A DNA stretch of 32,626 nucleotides from Candidatus Scatosoma pullicola (GCA_018712725.1 DVGN01000046.1:1-32626); one strand, 5' to 3'; shown: positions 24,203-32,241, numbered from the stretch's first letter. The notes: generated by a model not told the origin, from the letters alone. Translations and numbers: made by a program.

Positions 24203-26194
24203 ATGCAAAGAATCGGTGTTTTTATCTGTTGGTGCGGAAGCAACATCGCCGCGACGGTGGACGTGGAACGGGTGGCGGAAGTCATCCGCCGGGAGCCGGG
24301 CGTGGTCTTTTCCGCAAACTATCAGTACATGTGTTCGGAGAACGGACAGCAGCTCGTCAAAAACGCGATCAGGGAATACAATCTGACCGCGGTCGTCATC
24401 GGTTCCTGTTCTCCCCGGATGCACGAAGCCACCTTCCGCAAGGCGGCGGAAGAGGCGGGGCTGAATCCGTACATGGTGGAGATCGCCAACATCCGCGAGC
24501 ATTGCTCGTGGATCCATAAGGACAGGGAAGAGGCGACGGAAAAGGCGCTCGTCCTCGTCCGCACGGCGATCGCGAAGGTCAATCTCGACGCGCCTTTGCA
24601 GGTGGGCGAAAGCCCCGTCACCAAGCGGGCGCTGGTCATCGGCGGCGGCATCGCGGGCATCCAGGCGGCGCTCGACATCGCGGAGGCGGGGTTCGAAGTG
24701 GACATCGTGGAGAAAAATCCCACGATCGGCGGGCGCATGGCGCAGCTGGACAAGACCTTCCCCACCCTCGACTGCTCGGCGTGCATCCTCACCCCCAAGA
24801 TGGTGGACTGCGCTCAGAACGAGAAGATCGACATCCTCTCCTATTCGGAAGTGGAGGAGGTCAAGGGCTTCGTCGGCAACTTCACGGTGAAGATCCGCAA
24901 AAAGGCGCGGTACGTGGACGAGACGAAATGCACGGGCTGCAAGGTGTGCATGGAAAAATGCCCGTCCAGAAAGGGACTCAACGAGTTCAACATGGGGCTG
25001 AACAACCGCACGGCGATCTATATCCCGTTCGCGCAGGCGATCCCCAACGTGGCGGTCATCGACCCCGAACAGTGCATCAAGCTCAAGACGGGCAAGTGCG
25101 GCATCTGCCAGAAGTTCTGCGGCGTCGGCGCCATCGACTACACGATGAAGGACGAATTCGTCGAGCGCAAGTACGGCGCGATCGTCGTCGCCACCGGCTT
25201 CCGTCCCATGAAGCCGGATAAGTTCAACGAATACGGCTATGCGGACAATAAAGACGTCATCACTTCCCTCGAATTGGAGAGGCTGATGAACGCGGCGGGG
25301 CCTACGGACGGCGTCCTGCTCCGCCCTTCGGACGGCAAGCATCCCAAGGTCATCACCTTCATCCAGTGCGTCGGTTCCCGCGATACGTCGGGCTGCGGCA
25401 AGCCGTACTGCTCCAAGATCTGCTGCATGTACACCGCCAAGCACGCGATGCTCATCCGCGAGAAATACCCCGACACCGAAGTGCACGTCTTTTACATCGA
25501 CGTCCGCACGCCGGGCAAGAATTACGACGAGTTCTACCGCCGCGCGGTGGAACAGTACGGCGTCGATTACATCAAGGGCATGGTCGGGAAGGTGTATAAC
25601 GAGAACGGCAAGCTGATGGTGCAGGGCTCCAACCTCATCGACAACGAGCAGGTGGTCATTCCCTCCGATCTCGTCGTCCTCGCCACGGCGATCGAGCCGG
25701 AACCCTCCGTGCGGAAGGTGGCGACGCTGCTCACGGCGAGCATCGACACCAACAACTTCCTCACCGAGTCGCACGCCAAACTCCGCCCGGTGGAGAGCCC
25801 GACGGCGGGCGTGTATCTCGCCGGCGTCTGCCAGGGACCCAAGGACATCCCCGAAACGGTGTCCCAGGCGTCCGCGTGCGCGGCGAAGGTCATCGGACTT
25901 CTCGTCAAGGATAAACTCAAAACCAATCCCTGCATCGCGCATCCCGACGAATCGATGTGCAACGGGTGCAGCCAGTGCGCCAATGTCTGCGCTTACGGCG
26001 CGATCACTTACGTCGACAAGGAATTCCGCCTGGGCGGCGGCAAGACGGAAGTGCGGCGGGTGGCGTCCGTCAATCCGGCGGTCTGCCAGGGCTGCGGCGC
26101 CTGCACGGTGACCTGCCCTTCGGGCGCGATGGATTTGAGCGGATTCAGTTCCGGACAGATCATGTCGGAGGTGGAAGCGATATGCAAGATGTAA
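24203..26194 (+). CDS. hdrA: heterodisulfide reductase subunit A-like flavoprotein
   Basis: The 663-residue FAD protein that performs flavin-based electron bifurcation in Hdr complexes. Order: an N-terminal domain with FICWCG and GSCSPRMHE; a thioredoxin-reductase-like FAD site (VIGGGIAGIQAAL, 145-157); DCSACILTPKM (190-200); an inserted ferredoxin region (CTGCKVCMEKCP, 243-254, and KCGICQKFC, 298-306); the second FAD half with ATGFRP and YLAGVCQGPKDIPE; and a C-terminal two-cluster ferredoxin (CNGCSQCANVC, 586-596; CQGCGACTVTC, 628-638). All clusters appear intact. It would take electrons from the MvhD/Flx side and split them between ferredoxin and HdrB. Weak ribosome site (AAAAGAGAG). It overlaps mvhD by 13 bases. 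Confidence 0.94.
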   Translation: MQRIGVFICWCGSNIAATVDVERVAEVIRREPGVVFSANYQYMCSENGQQLVKNAIREYNLTAVVIGSCSPRMHEATFRKAAEEAGLNPYMVEIANIREHCSWIHKDREEATEKALVLVRTAIAKVNLDAPLQVGESPVTKRALVIGGGIAGIQAALDIAEAGFEVDIVEKNPTIGGRMAQLDKTFPTLDCSACILTPKMVDCAQNEKIDILSYSEVEEVKGFVGNFTVKIRKKARYVDETKCTGCKVCMEKCPSRKGLNEFNMGLNNRTAIYIPFAQAIPNVAVIDPEQCIKLKTGKCGICQKFCGVGAIDYTMKDEFVERKYGAIVVATGFRPMKPDKFNEYGYADNKDVITSLELERLMNAAGPTDGVLLRPSDGKHPKVITFIQCVGSRDTSGCGKPYCSKICCMYTAKHAMLIREKYPDTEVHVFYIDVRTPGKNYDEFYRRAVEQYGVDYIKGMVGKVYNENGKLMVQGSNLIDNEQVVIPSDLVVLATAIEPEPSVRKVATLLTASIDTNNFLTESHAKLRPVESPTAGVYLAGVCQGPKDIPETVSQASACAAKVIGLLVKDKLKTNPCIAHPDESMCNGCSQCANVCAYGAITYVDKEFRLGGGKTEVRRVASVNPAVCQGCGACTVTCPSGAMDLSGFSSGQIMSEVEAICKM

Positions 26195-26637
26195 CCAAAG
26201 AATATTCCCCCAATATCGTGGCGTTCTGCTGCAATTGGTGTTCGTATGCGGGGGCGGATCTCGCGGGATCCAGCCGTCTCAGCTATCCCGCCAACGTCAA
26301 GATCATCCGCGTGCCCTGCTCCTGCCGGGTCAATCCGATGTTCGTGCTGAAGGCGTTCCAGCGGGGGGCGGACGGGGTCATCCTCTGCGGCTGCCATCCC
26401 GGCGACTGCCATTACGTCACGGGCAACTACTATACGCGGCGGCGGATGGCGCTGCTGTTCAGTTTTCTCGACTATCTCGGTATCGAACGGGAACGCACCC
26501 GCGTGGAGTGGGTTTCCGCCGCGGAGGGCGCGCGCTTTTCCGCCGTCATGAACGATTTCGTCAGGACGGTGGCTTCGCTCGGCGAAAACAAGCGGCTTAC
26601 CGATCTCAGGTGCAAGGAGGAAACGGAAAATGCGTGA
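26182..26637 (+). CDS. mvhD: MvhD/FlxD-family [2Fe-2S] protein
   Basis: A 151-residue protein with the MvhD cysteine pattern: FCCNWCSYAGADLAG (Cys16, 17, 20), VPCSC (46, 48) and CGCHPGDC (69, 71, 76). In methanogens MvhD hands hydrogenase electrons to HdrA; in bacterial Flx-Hdr the homologue FlxD hands over NADH electrons. The start is the ATG at 26182, with GGAGG 10 bases upstream inside hdrA; the ORF can be read from 25957, but that part is a shadow of hdrA. No hydrogenase genes (mvhAG) are present, so the donor is most likely the NAD(P)H protein at 28630. Confidence 0.92.
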   Translation: MQDVTKEYSPNIVAFCCNWCSYAGADLAGSSRLSYPANVKIIRVPCSCRVNPMFVLKAFQRGADGVILCGCHPGDCHYVTGNYYTRRRMALLFSFLDYLGIERERTRVEWVSAAEGARFSAVMNDFVRTVASLGENKRLTDLRCKEETENA

Positions 26638-27616
26638 CGTGGAACTCAAGATGAAAGAGAGGGCGGCGGCGCTTTTGAAGAGCGGCGAAGTCGCCCGCGT
26701 GATCGGCTGGAAGAAGGGCGAATTTTACTTCGACCCCAGCCCCGCCTCCTTCGAGACGGAAGAGGAGCTTTCGGAATTCGTGTACAACGGATTCTGCGGC
26801 GCCAATCTCTCCAAATACCTCATCGCGGCGAGCAAGAAGCCGGGAAAAACGGCGGTATTTCTGAAACCCTGCGATACATACAGCTTCAATCAGCTCGTCA
26901 AGGAACACCGCGTCGCGCGCGAGAACATCCTCGTGATCGGCGTCGAATGCCAGGGGAAACTCGACATCGAAAAGATCCGCCGCAAGGGCGTGACGGGCGT
27001 CACGGAAGTGGAGGAAGAAAAGGACGGCGTGGAGGTCACTTCCCTGTACGGGACGGATAAGTTCCCGCGGGAGGAGATCCTGCTGGAAAAGTGCCTGTGC
27101 TGTAAGGGCAAGAAGTTCATGGTCGCGGACGAGACCATCGTCCTGCACGAGATGCCCGAAACGAAAAACGACCGTTTTGCGGGCGTGGAAAAGCTGGAAA
27201 AGATGACGGCGGAAGAGCGGTTTGCCTTCTGGCAGAAGGAACTGTCCAAGTGCATCCGCTGCAACGCCTGCCGCAACGTCTGCCCGGCGTGTTCGTGCGT
27301 GAAATGCGTGTTCGACAACCCCGCGTCGGGGATCGCCGCCAAGGCGAACGATACGTCGTTCGAAGAGCAGATGTTCCACATCATCCGCGCCTTCCACGTG
27401 GCGGGGCGCTGCACCGACTGTGGCGAATGCAGCCGCGTCTGCCCGCAGCACATCCCCCTGCATCTTCTGAATCGCAAATTCATCAAAGACATGGATACCC
27501 TGTACGGGGAATTTCAGGCGGGCGAGACCGCCGACGGCAAGACGCCCCTGACCGAATATACGGAAGGGGACGCGGAGCCGAAGGACGCATTCAAGGCGGA
27601 GGGACAAAATGCTTAA
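26630..27616 (+). CDS. FrhB/AsrA-like protein with two [4Fe-4S] motifs (FlxB/FlxC type)
   Basis: A 328-residue protein. The N-terminal half resembles the FrhB/FdhB-like domain (KPCDTYSFNQLVKEHRV, then ILVIGVECQG) with a CLCC pair (155-158). The C-terminal half is a two-cluster ferredoxin: CIRCNACRNVCPACSCVKC (from 208) and CTDCGECSRVCPQHI (261-275). It corresponds to one of the two iron-sulfur subunits (FlxB, FlxC) of Flx-Hdr complexes; I cannot tell which. The N-terminal domain might bind flavin, as FrhB does. It overlaps mvhD by 8 bases with AAGGAGG upstream, so expression is coupled. The last ~30 residues are an acidic tail without clear homology. Confidence 0.82.
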   Translation: MRDVELKMKERAAALLKSGEVARVIGWKKGEFYFDPSPASFETEEELSEFVYNGFCGANLSKYLIAASKKPGKTAVFLKPCDTYSFNQLVKEHRVARENILVIGVECQGKLDIEKIRRKGVTGVTEVEEEKDGVEVTSLYGTDKFPREEILLEKCLCCKGKKFMVADETIVLHEMPETKNDRFAGVEKLEKMTAEERFAFWQKELSKCIRCNACRNVCPACSCVKCVFDNPASGIAAKANDTSFEEQMFHIIRAFHVAGRCTDCGECSRVCPQHIPLHLLNRKFIKDMDTLYGEFQAGETADGKTPLTEYTEGDAEPKDAFKAEGQNA

Positions 27617-28637
27617 AATCGCAAAAGAAAAACTCGGCGGGCTGTATGGGGAGATATCCGCGTCCATGCCCCTCTGGCTGCCCGTGAAAAAGGCGGGCGA
27701 AGTCAATTACGCCCCGTATAAAGAGGACGCCGAAGTCTCTCTCGAAACCCTCAAGACGGTCAAGTCCCCCAAGGATCTGTTCTTCCCGCAGAGCGAAGAG
27801 ATGATGCGCTTCAAGACGGAGGGCAAGAACATCGAGATCATCGACGTGCGGACGGAGAAACAGCCCTTCGTGCTGTTCGGCGTCAAGGGGTGCGATTTCC
27901 GCGCCTTCGACGTCTTGGACAACGTCTTTCTCGACGAGCCGGTGGACACCTATTACAAGGAGCGGCGGGAGGCGGCAACGGTCGTCACGCTCGCCTGTTC
28001 GCGGCCGGAAGAGAGCTGTTTCTGCAAGGTGTTCGGCATCGACGCGACGGCGCCCGGCGGGGACGTCACGACCTGGCTGGACGAAAAATACCTCTATTGG
28101 CAGCCCAACACCCGAAAGGGCGAAGCGCTCACGGAAAAGGTGAAGGGGCTGTTCGAAGAGGGGGGCGAAAGCGAAGTGGAAGCGCAGCGGGAAAAGACGA
28201 AGGAGATCGTCGATAAGCTCCCCTTCTCCGCGCTCAATCTCTCCCGCTTCAAGCCGGAAAATCTCAACGAACTCTTCGATCTGCCCGTCTGGCAGTCGCT
28301 GTCCGAAGCCTGTCTCGGCTGCGGGGCATGCACGTTCGTCTGCCCCACCTGCCAGTGCTTCGACATCCGGGATTTCAGGACCAACGACGGGATCATCCGC
28401 TTCCGCTGCTGGGATTCCTGCATGTATTCCGACTTCACGCAGATGGCGGCGGCGAACAGCCGCACGACGCAGATGCAGCGGTACCGCCAGCGGTTCATGC
28501 ACAAGCTCGTGTATTATCCCGCCCGCTACAACGGCGTGTATTCGTGCGTGGGGTGCGGCAGGTGCGTCAACAAGTGCCCGCAGCATCTCAACATCGTCAA
28601 GGTGGTCAAAACGATAGGAGGCGAGAAGCATGATTAA
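27609..28637 (+). CDS. AsrA/sulfhydrogenase-beta-like iron-sulfur protein (FlxB/FlxC type)
   Basis: A 342-residue protein of the family of anaerobic sulfite reductase subunit A and sulfhydrogenase beta. Markers: FGVKGCDFRAF near residue 90, LACSRPEESCFC (128-139), CLGCGACTFVCPTCQC (235-250), FRCWDSCMYSDFTQMA, and CVGCGRCVNKCPQHL (313-327). In Asr and Flx complexes this subunit carries electrons between the NAD(P)H flavoprotein (next gene) and the partner enzyme. No sulfite reductase siroheme subunit (AsrC) is present, so sulfite reduction is unlikely. It overlaps both neighbours by 8 bases. Confidence 0.85.
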   Translation: MLKIAKEKLGGLYGEISASMPLWLPVKKAGEVNYAPYKEDAEVSLETLKTVKSPKDLFFPQSEEMMRFKTEGKNIEIIDVRTEKQPFVLFGVKGCDFRAFDVLDNVFLDEPVDTYYKERREAATVVTLACSRPEESCFCKVFGIDATAPGGDVTTWLDEKYLYWQPNTRKGEALTEKVKGLFEEGGESEVEAQREKTKEIVDKLPFSALNLSRFKPENLNELFDLPVWQSLSEACLGCGACTFVCPTCQCFDIRDFRTNDGIIRFRCWDSCMYSDFTQMAAANSRTTQMQRYRQRFMHKLVYYPARYNGVYSCVGCGRCVNKCPQHLNIVKVVKTIGGEKHD

Positions 28638-29457
28638 CGAAAATCTCATTCCGAAAATCGGCGTGATCACGGACATCCGCCGGGATACCCCCGACGTCAA
28701 GACCTTCCGGGTCGTGGGCACGGACGGCAAAAAGCTGTTCGAGCATATGCCCGGTCAGTGCGCGATGGTCTCCGTGCCCGGCGCGGGCGAGTGCATGTTC
28801 TCCATCACCTCTTCGCCGACGAACGAAGAATACATGGAATTTTCCATCAAGAAGTGCGGCTGCGTGACGAGCATCATCCACTCGCTGGAAGTGGGGCAGC
28901 AGATCACCGTGCGCGGTCCCTACGGCAGGAATTTCCCCGTCGAAGGGGAGTTCAGGGGTAAAGACCTCCTGTTCATCGCGGGGGGCATCGGGCTGGCGCC
29001 GCTGAGGAGCGTCATCAACTACGTCCGGCATTACAGAAAGAATTATGGCAAAGTCGTCGTCGTGTACGGCGCGCGGAGCAAGGACGATCTCGTAGACATC
29101 GAAGAGATTCAGAGCGAATGGGAAAAAGAACCCGATTTCAAGGTCTATCTCACGATCGACCGCCCGCAGGAGGGCTGGGACGGACACGTCGGATTCGTGC
29201 CCGCCTACGTCAGCGAACTGGGGCTGGATCCCTCGATGACGGCGGTGCTGTGCGGTCCGCCCATCATGATCAAATTCACGCTGGCGGGGCTTTTGCAGCT
29301 CGGCTTTGACAAATCCCGCGTATATACGACGCTGGAACTGAGAATGAAATGCGGCATCGGCAAGTGCGGCAGGTGCAACGTGGGGGACAAATTCGTCTGC
29401 AAGGACGGCCCCGTCTTCCGCTTTGACGAGCTGGACGAACTGCCCGACGAGTATTGA
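28630..29457 (+). CDS. flxA: NAD(P)H:FAD/[2Fe-2S] electron-entry protein (FlxA/AsrB/PyrK-like)
   Basis: A 275-residue ferredoxin-NADP reductase-fold protein. The FAD region includes GQCAMVSVPG and FSITSSP; the NAD(P) region includes FIAGGIGLAPLRSVI and VLCGPPIM. The C-terminus has the PyrK-type [2Fe-2S] set Cys241, Cys246, Cys249 and Cys257 (MKCGIGKCGRCNVGDKFVC). It resembles FlxA, AsrB and sulfhydrogenase gamma. It is the only NAD(P)H-binding subunit in the Hdr/Flx/Frd set, so it is the predicted entry point for NADH. AGGAGG precedes the ATG; it overlaps the previous gene by 8 bases. Confidence 0.9.
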   Translation: MINENLIPKIGVITDIRRDTPDVKTFRVVGTDGKKLFEHMPGQCAMVSVPGAGECMFSITSSPTNEEYMEFSIKKCGCVTSIIHSLEVGQQITVRGPYGRNFPVEGEFRGKDLLFIAGGIGLAPLRSVINYVRHYRKNYGKVVVVYGARSKDDLVDIEEIQSEWEKEPDFKVYLTIDRPQEGWDGHVGFVPAYVSELGLDPSMTAVLCGPPIMIKFTLAGLLQLGFDKSRVYTTLELRMKCGIGKCGRCNVGDKFVCKDGPVFRFDELDELPDEY

Positions 29458-29472
29458 TTGGAGGAAGAAGCA

Positions 29473-30147
29473 ATGGAAAAAACGGTCAACGTCTATTTTT
29501 TCGGCAAGAGGTATCAGGTGCCCGAAGACCTCACCATCATGAAGGCGATGGAATACGCGGGGTATCAGTTGGTGCGCGGATGCGGCTGCCGGAACGGATT
29601 CTGCGGCGCCTGCGCCACCATCTACCGCATCAAAGGTCAGCAGGAGCTTAAAACCTGTCTCGCCTGCCAGACGCAGGTGGAAGAGGGCATGTACGTCGCC
29701 ACTCTTCCCTTCTTCCCGCTCGTCAAGCAGGTGTACGACATCGAAAAGATCAGGCCCACCCAGCAGATCATGATGCAGCTGTACCCCGAAATCTATTCGT
29801 GCATCGGCTGCAACGCCTGCACCAAGAGCTGCACCCAGGGGCTCAACGTCATGCAGTACATCGCCTACGCGCAGCGCGGCGAATACGAGAAGTGCGCGGA
29901 GGAGAGCTTCGACTGCGTCATGTGCGGCGTATGCTCCGCCCGCTGCCCGGCGGGCATCTCCCATCCGCAGGTGGCGGAACTTGCGCGGCGGCTCACGGGC
30001 AAGTACATCGCGCCCAGGAGCGAGCATCTCGAAAAGCGGGTGCAGGAGATCGGCGAAGGCAAATTCGAAGCCTTGCTCGAAAGCCTGATGGGCAAGCCCG
30101 TCGAAGAGCTGAAAGAACTGTATAATCACAGAGTCATCGAGAAATAA
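29473..30147 (+). CDS. frdB: fumarate reductase iron-sulfur subunit-like protein (FrdB/TfrB N-terminal type)
   Basis: A 224-residue protein. Residues 1-90 are a ferredoxin domain with [2Fe-2S] ligands in GCGCRNGFCGACATIY and CLAC (62-65). Two [4Fe-4S] motifs follow, CIGCNACTKSC (110-120) and CVMCGVCSARCP (148-159). Usual FrdB/SdhB has one [4Fe-4S] and one [3Fe-4S]. Two complete 4Fe-4S motifs recall TfrB of methanogen thiol:fumarate reductase, whose C-terminal HdrB-like half is absent here but present as the separate hdrB gene. I start at the ATG at 29473, 6 bases after GGAGGAAG, rather than the TTG at 29458. frdA follows after 11 bases. Confidence 0.85.
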   Translation: MEKTVNVYFFGKRYQVPEDLTIMKAMEYAGYQLVRGCGCRNGFCGACATIYRIKGQQELKTCLACQTQVEEGMYVATLPFFPLVKQVYDIEKIRPTQQIMMQLYPEIYSCIGCNACTKSCTQGLNVMQYIAYAQRGEYEKCAEESFDCVMCGVCSARCPAGISHPQVAELARRLTGKYIAPRSEHLEKRVQEIGEGKFEALLESLMGKPVEELKELYNHRVIEK

Positions 30148-30158
30148 AGGAGAAGCGT

Positions 30159-31763
30159 ATGTATCAGTACACCGAAGAACAGATTGTCTCCATGAAGAAG
30201 GTGGAAGCGACGCGCGCTTCCCGTCTGGGCGCGGAACTCCGCCGCATGACGGCGGAGGAAAAGGACGAAGTCCTCGCTTCCTTCCATCCCGATTATATCG
30301 CGTCCGCCTACGAAGAACTCAAAGCCGGCCCCAATAAAGGGGGCAAAGTCCTGCACGAGCTCGCCGCGCTCCTGCAGGGGCGCTCCCGCGTGCTGGGCAA
30401 AAAGATCGATCTGAAAAATCCCGATTACGACGTGGACGTGCTCGTCATCGGCGGCGGCGGCGCGGGCTCTTCCGCGGCGATCGAAGCGGATAACTGCGGC
30501 GCCAACGTCATGATCGTCACCAAACTCCGCCTGGGCGACGCCAACACCGCGATGGCGGAAGGGGGCATCCAGGCGGCGGATCGGGAGAACGACAGTCCCG
30601 CCATTCACTATCTCGACGCGCTGGGCGGCGGGCATTTCAAAAACAAGCCCTCCCTGCTGTACAAACTCGTCACCGAAGCGCCCGAAGCGATCAAGTGGCT
30701 GAACGACCTCGGCGTCATGTTCGACAAGGCGCCCGACGGAACGATGATCGAAACGCACGGCGGCGGCACGTCCGTCAAGCGCATGCATGCCTGCCGCGAC
30801 TATTCCGGCTCCGAAATCATGCGGGTGCTGCGGGACGAAGTCCTCAACCGCGGCATCACGGTGGTGGATTTTACCTCCGCCATCGAACTCATCAAGGACA
30901 AAGAGGGCAAGGCGGCGGGCGCCGTTCTCCTGAACATGGAGACGGGCGAAATTCTCGTCGCGCGCGCCAAGACGGTCATCATCGCCACGGGCGGCGCGGG
31001 GCGGCTGCACTACCAGGGCTTCCCGACCTCCAATCACTACGGCGCCACGGCGGACGGGCTGGTACTCGCCTATCGCGCGGGCGCAAAGCTCCTCTATCCC
31101 GAAACCCTGCAATATCATCCCACGGGCGCGGCGGCGCCCACGCAGATCTTCGGCGCGCTCGTCACCGAAAAGGTGCGTTCGCTGGGCGCGCAGCTCGTCA
31201 ATAAAGAGGGCGTGGCGTTCGTCAATCCTTTGGAGACCCGCGACGTCACCGCGTCGTCCATCATCCGCGAATGCAAACAGAACGGCGGCGGAGTCAGGAC
31301 GGCGGACGGCGAAGGGGTCTGGCTGGATACGCCGCTCATCGATCTTCTCAACGGAGAGGGGACGATCGAAAAGCGCATCCCCGCCATGCTGCGCATGTTC
31401 GGGAAATACGGCATCGACATCCGCAAGGAGCCCATTCTGGTCTATCCGACGCTGCACTATCAGAACGGCGGCATCGACATTTCTCCGGACGGCATGTCGG
31501 GCGTGGAAAATCTGTACGTCGCGGGCGAAGCGGTCGGGGGCATTCACGGCACCAACCGCCTGATGGGCAACTCCCTCCTGGACGTCATCGTGTTCGGCAG
31601 AAACGCGGGAAAGCACGCGGGCGAAAAGAGCAAAACGGTGAAACTCGGCGCGCTCACGCTCGATTTTGTCAAGGCGTTTGAAAAGGAATTGGAGGGGGCA
31701 GGGTTGCGTCCATCGATGCCTTCGCCCCGCCTTCTGCCCGATTACAGAAGAAAGGATCTTTAA
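30159..31763 (+). CDS. frdA: fumarate reductase flavoprotein subunit with N-terminal extension, non-covalent FAD predicted
   Basis: A 534-residue FrdA/SdhA-family protein. The FAD motif VLVIGGGGAGSSAA (94-107) comes after an unusual ~90-residue, mostly helical extension. Catalytic residues of the family are present: His320 (LQYHPTG), Glu337/Arg340 (VTEKVR), Arg361 (ETRDVTAS) and His433 (TLHYQNGGI), plus GNSLLDVIVFGR. The usual covalent-FAD His (SHTxAAEGG) is replaced by Asn129 (ANTAMAEGG), so FAD should be non-covalent, which in known enzymes favours fumarate reduction over succinate oxidation. No FrdC/FrdD anchor genes follow, so it is probably soluble. Other 2-enoate reductases of the family are possible, but fumC in the operon supports fumarate. 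Confidence 0.88.
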   Translation: MYQYTEEQIVSMKKVEATRASRLGAELRRMTAEEKDEVLASFHPDYIASAYEELKAGPNKGGKVLHELAALLQGRSRVLGKKIDLKNPDYDVDVLVIGGGGAGSSAAIEADNCGANVMIVTKLRLGDANTAMAEGGIQAADRENDSPAIHYLDALGGGHFKNKPSLLYKLVTEAPEAIKWLNDLGVMFDKAPDGTMIETHGGGTSVKRMHACRDYSGSEIMRVLRDEVLNRGITVVDFTSAIELIKDKEGKAAGAVLLNMETGEILVARAKTVIIATGGAGRLHYQGFPTSNHYGATADGLVLAYRAGAKLLYPETLQYHPTGAAAPTQIFGALVTEKVRSLGAQLVNKEGVAFVNPLETRDVTASSIIRECKQNGGGVRTADGEGVWLDTPLIDLLNGEGTIEKRIPAMLRMFGKYGIDIRKEPILVYPTLHYQNGGIDISPDGMSGVENLYVAGEAVGGIHGTNRLMGNSLLDVIVFGRNAGKHAGEKSKTVKLGALTLDFVKAFEKELEGAGLRPSMPSPRLLPDYRRKDL

Positions 31764-31778
31764 GGAGTAAACAGCGGT

Positions 31779-32117
31779 ATGGGAACGTTTGCAACTATTT
31801 TTGAAATCGTCATGGTGCTTTGTTTCGGGGCGTCCTGGCCCTTCAACATCGTCCGCGCCTATAAGGCGAGAACGACCAAGGGGACCAGCCTGCAATTCAC
31901 GATTTTGATCGGGATCGGCTACATCGGCGGGATTTTGAGCAAGATTTTCGCGTCGGCGGATCAGGGCGCCGGCTATTGGAAGCCGCTGACGGTGCTTGCG
32001 TTTGTCTTTTATATCATCAATCTGTGCATGATTCTGACGGCGCTCGCGATCTATTTCCGGAATAAGAAGCTGGACGCCGCACGGGCTGCGGCAGGGAAGG
32101 CGGAGAAAGCCGAATAA
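31779..32117 (+). CDS. PQ-loop (SemiSWEET-like) small membrane protein
   Basis: A 112-residue protein with three membrane segments (about 5-20, 38-56 and 70-93) and a Lys/Ala/Glu-rich cytosolic tail. The first helix ends in SWPFNIVRAYKARTTKGTSL, matching the PQ-loop pattern with Phe in place of Gln, as in some SemiSWEETs, which work as dimers. SemiSWEETs move small sugars, but the substrate here is unknown. AAGGAG precedes the ATG and only 15 bases separate it from frdA, so it is the last gene of the fumarate/Hdr operon. Confidence 0.75.
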   Translation: MGTFATIFEIVMVLCFGASWPFNIVRAYKARTTKGTSLQFTILIGIGYIGGILSKIFASADQGAGYWKPLTVLAFVFYIINLCMILTALAIYFRNKKLDAARAAAGKAEKAE

Positions 32118-32140
32118 TCGAAATCCGGCTGTACGGCAGG

Positions 32141-32175
32141 AGACGCCCCCGCGCGATGGCGCGGGGGCGTCTTTT
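32141..32175 (+). terminator. strong terminator of the fumarate/Hdr operon
   Basis: AGACGCCCCCGCGC pairs perfectly with GCGCGGGGGCGTCT (14 bp, loop GATG), followed by TTTCTTT. Confidence 0.93.
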
Positions 32176-32212
32176 CTTTGCGAAAAACCTTTGAAAAGAA
32201 GGGCAAAAAGAG

Positions 32213-32241
32213 TTGCTTTTTTTCGGCGGATAGTATATAAT
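32213..32241 (+). promoter_or_regulatory. promoter of tRNA-Ser
   Basis: TTGCTT (32213-32218), 17 bases, TATAAT (32236-32241), about 45 bases upstream of the mature tRNA 5' end. Confidence 0.8.

Noticed and set aside
26630-29457. Anaerobic sulfite reductase operon (asrABC)
   Set aside because: AsrA- and AsrB-like proteins are present, but no siroheme subunit AsrC; the context with hdr, mvhD and frd fits Flx-Hdr instead.
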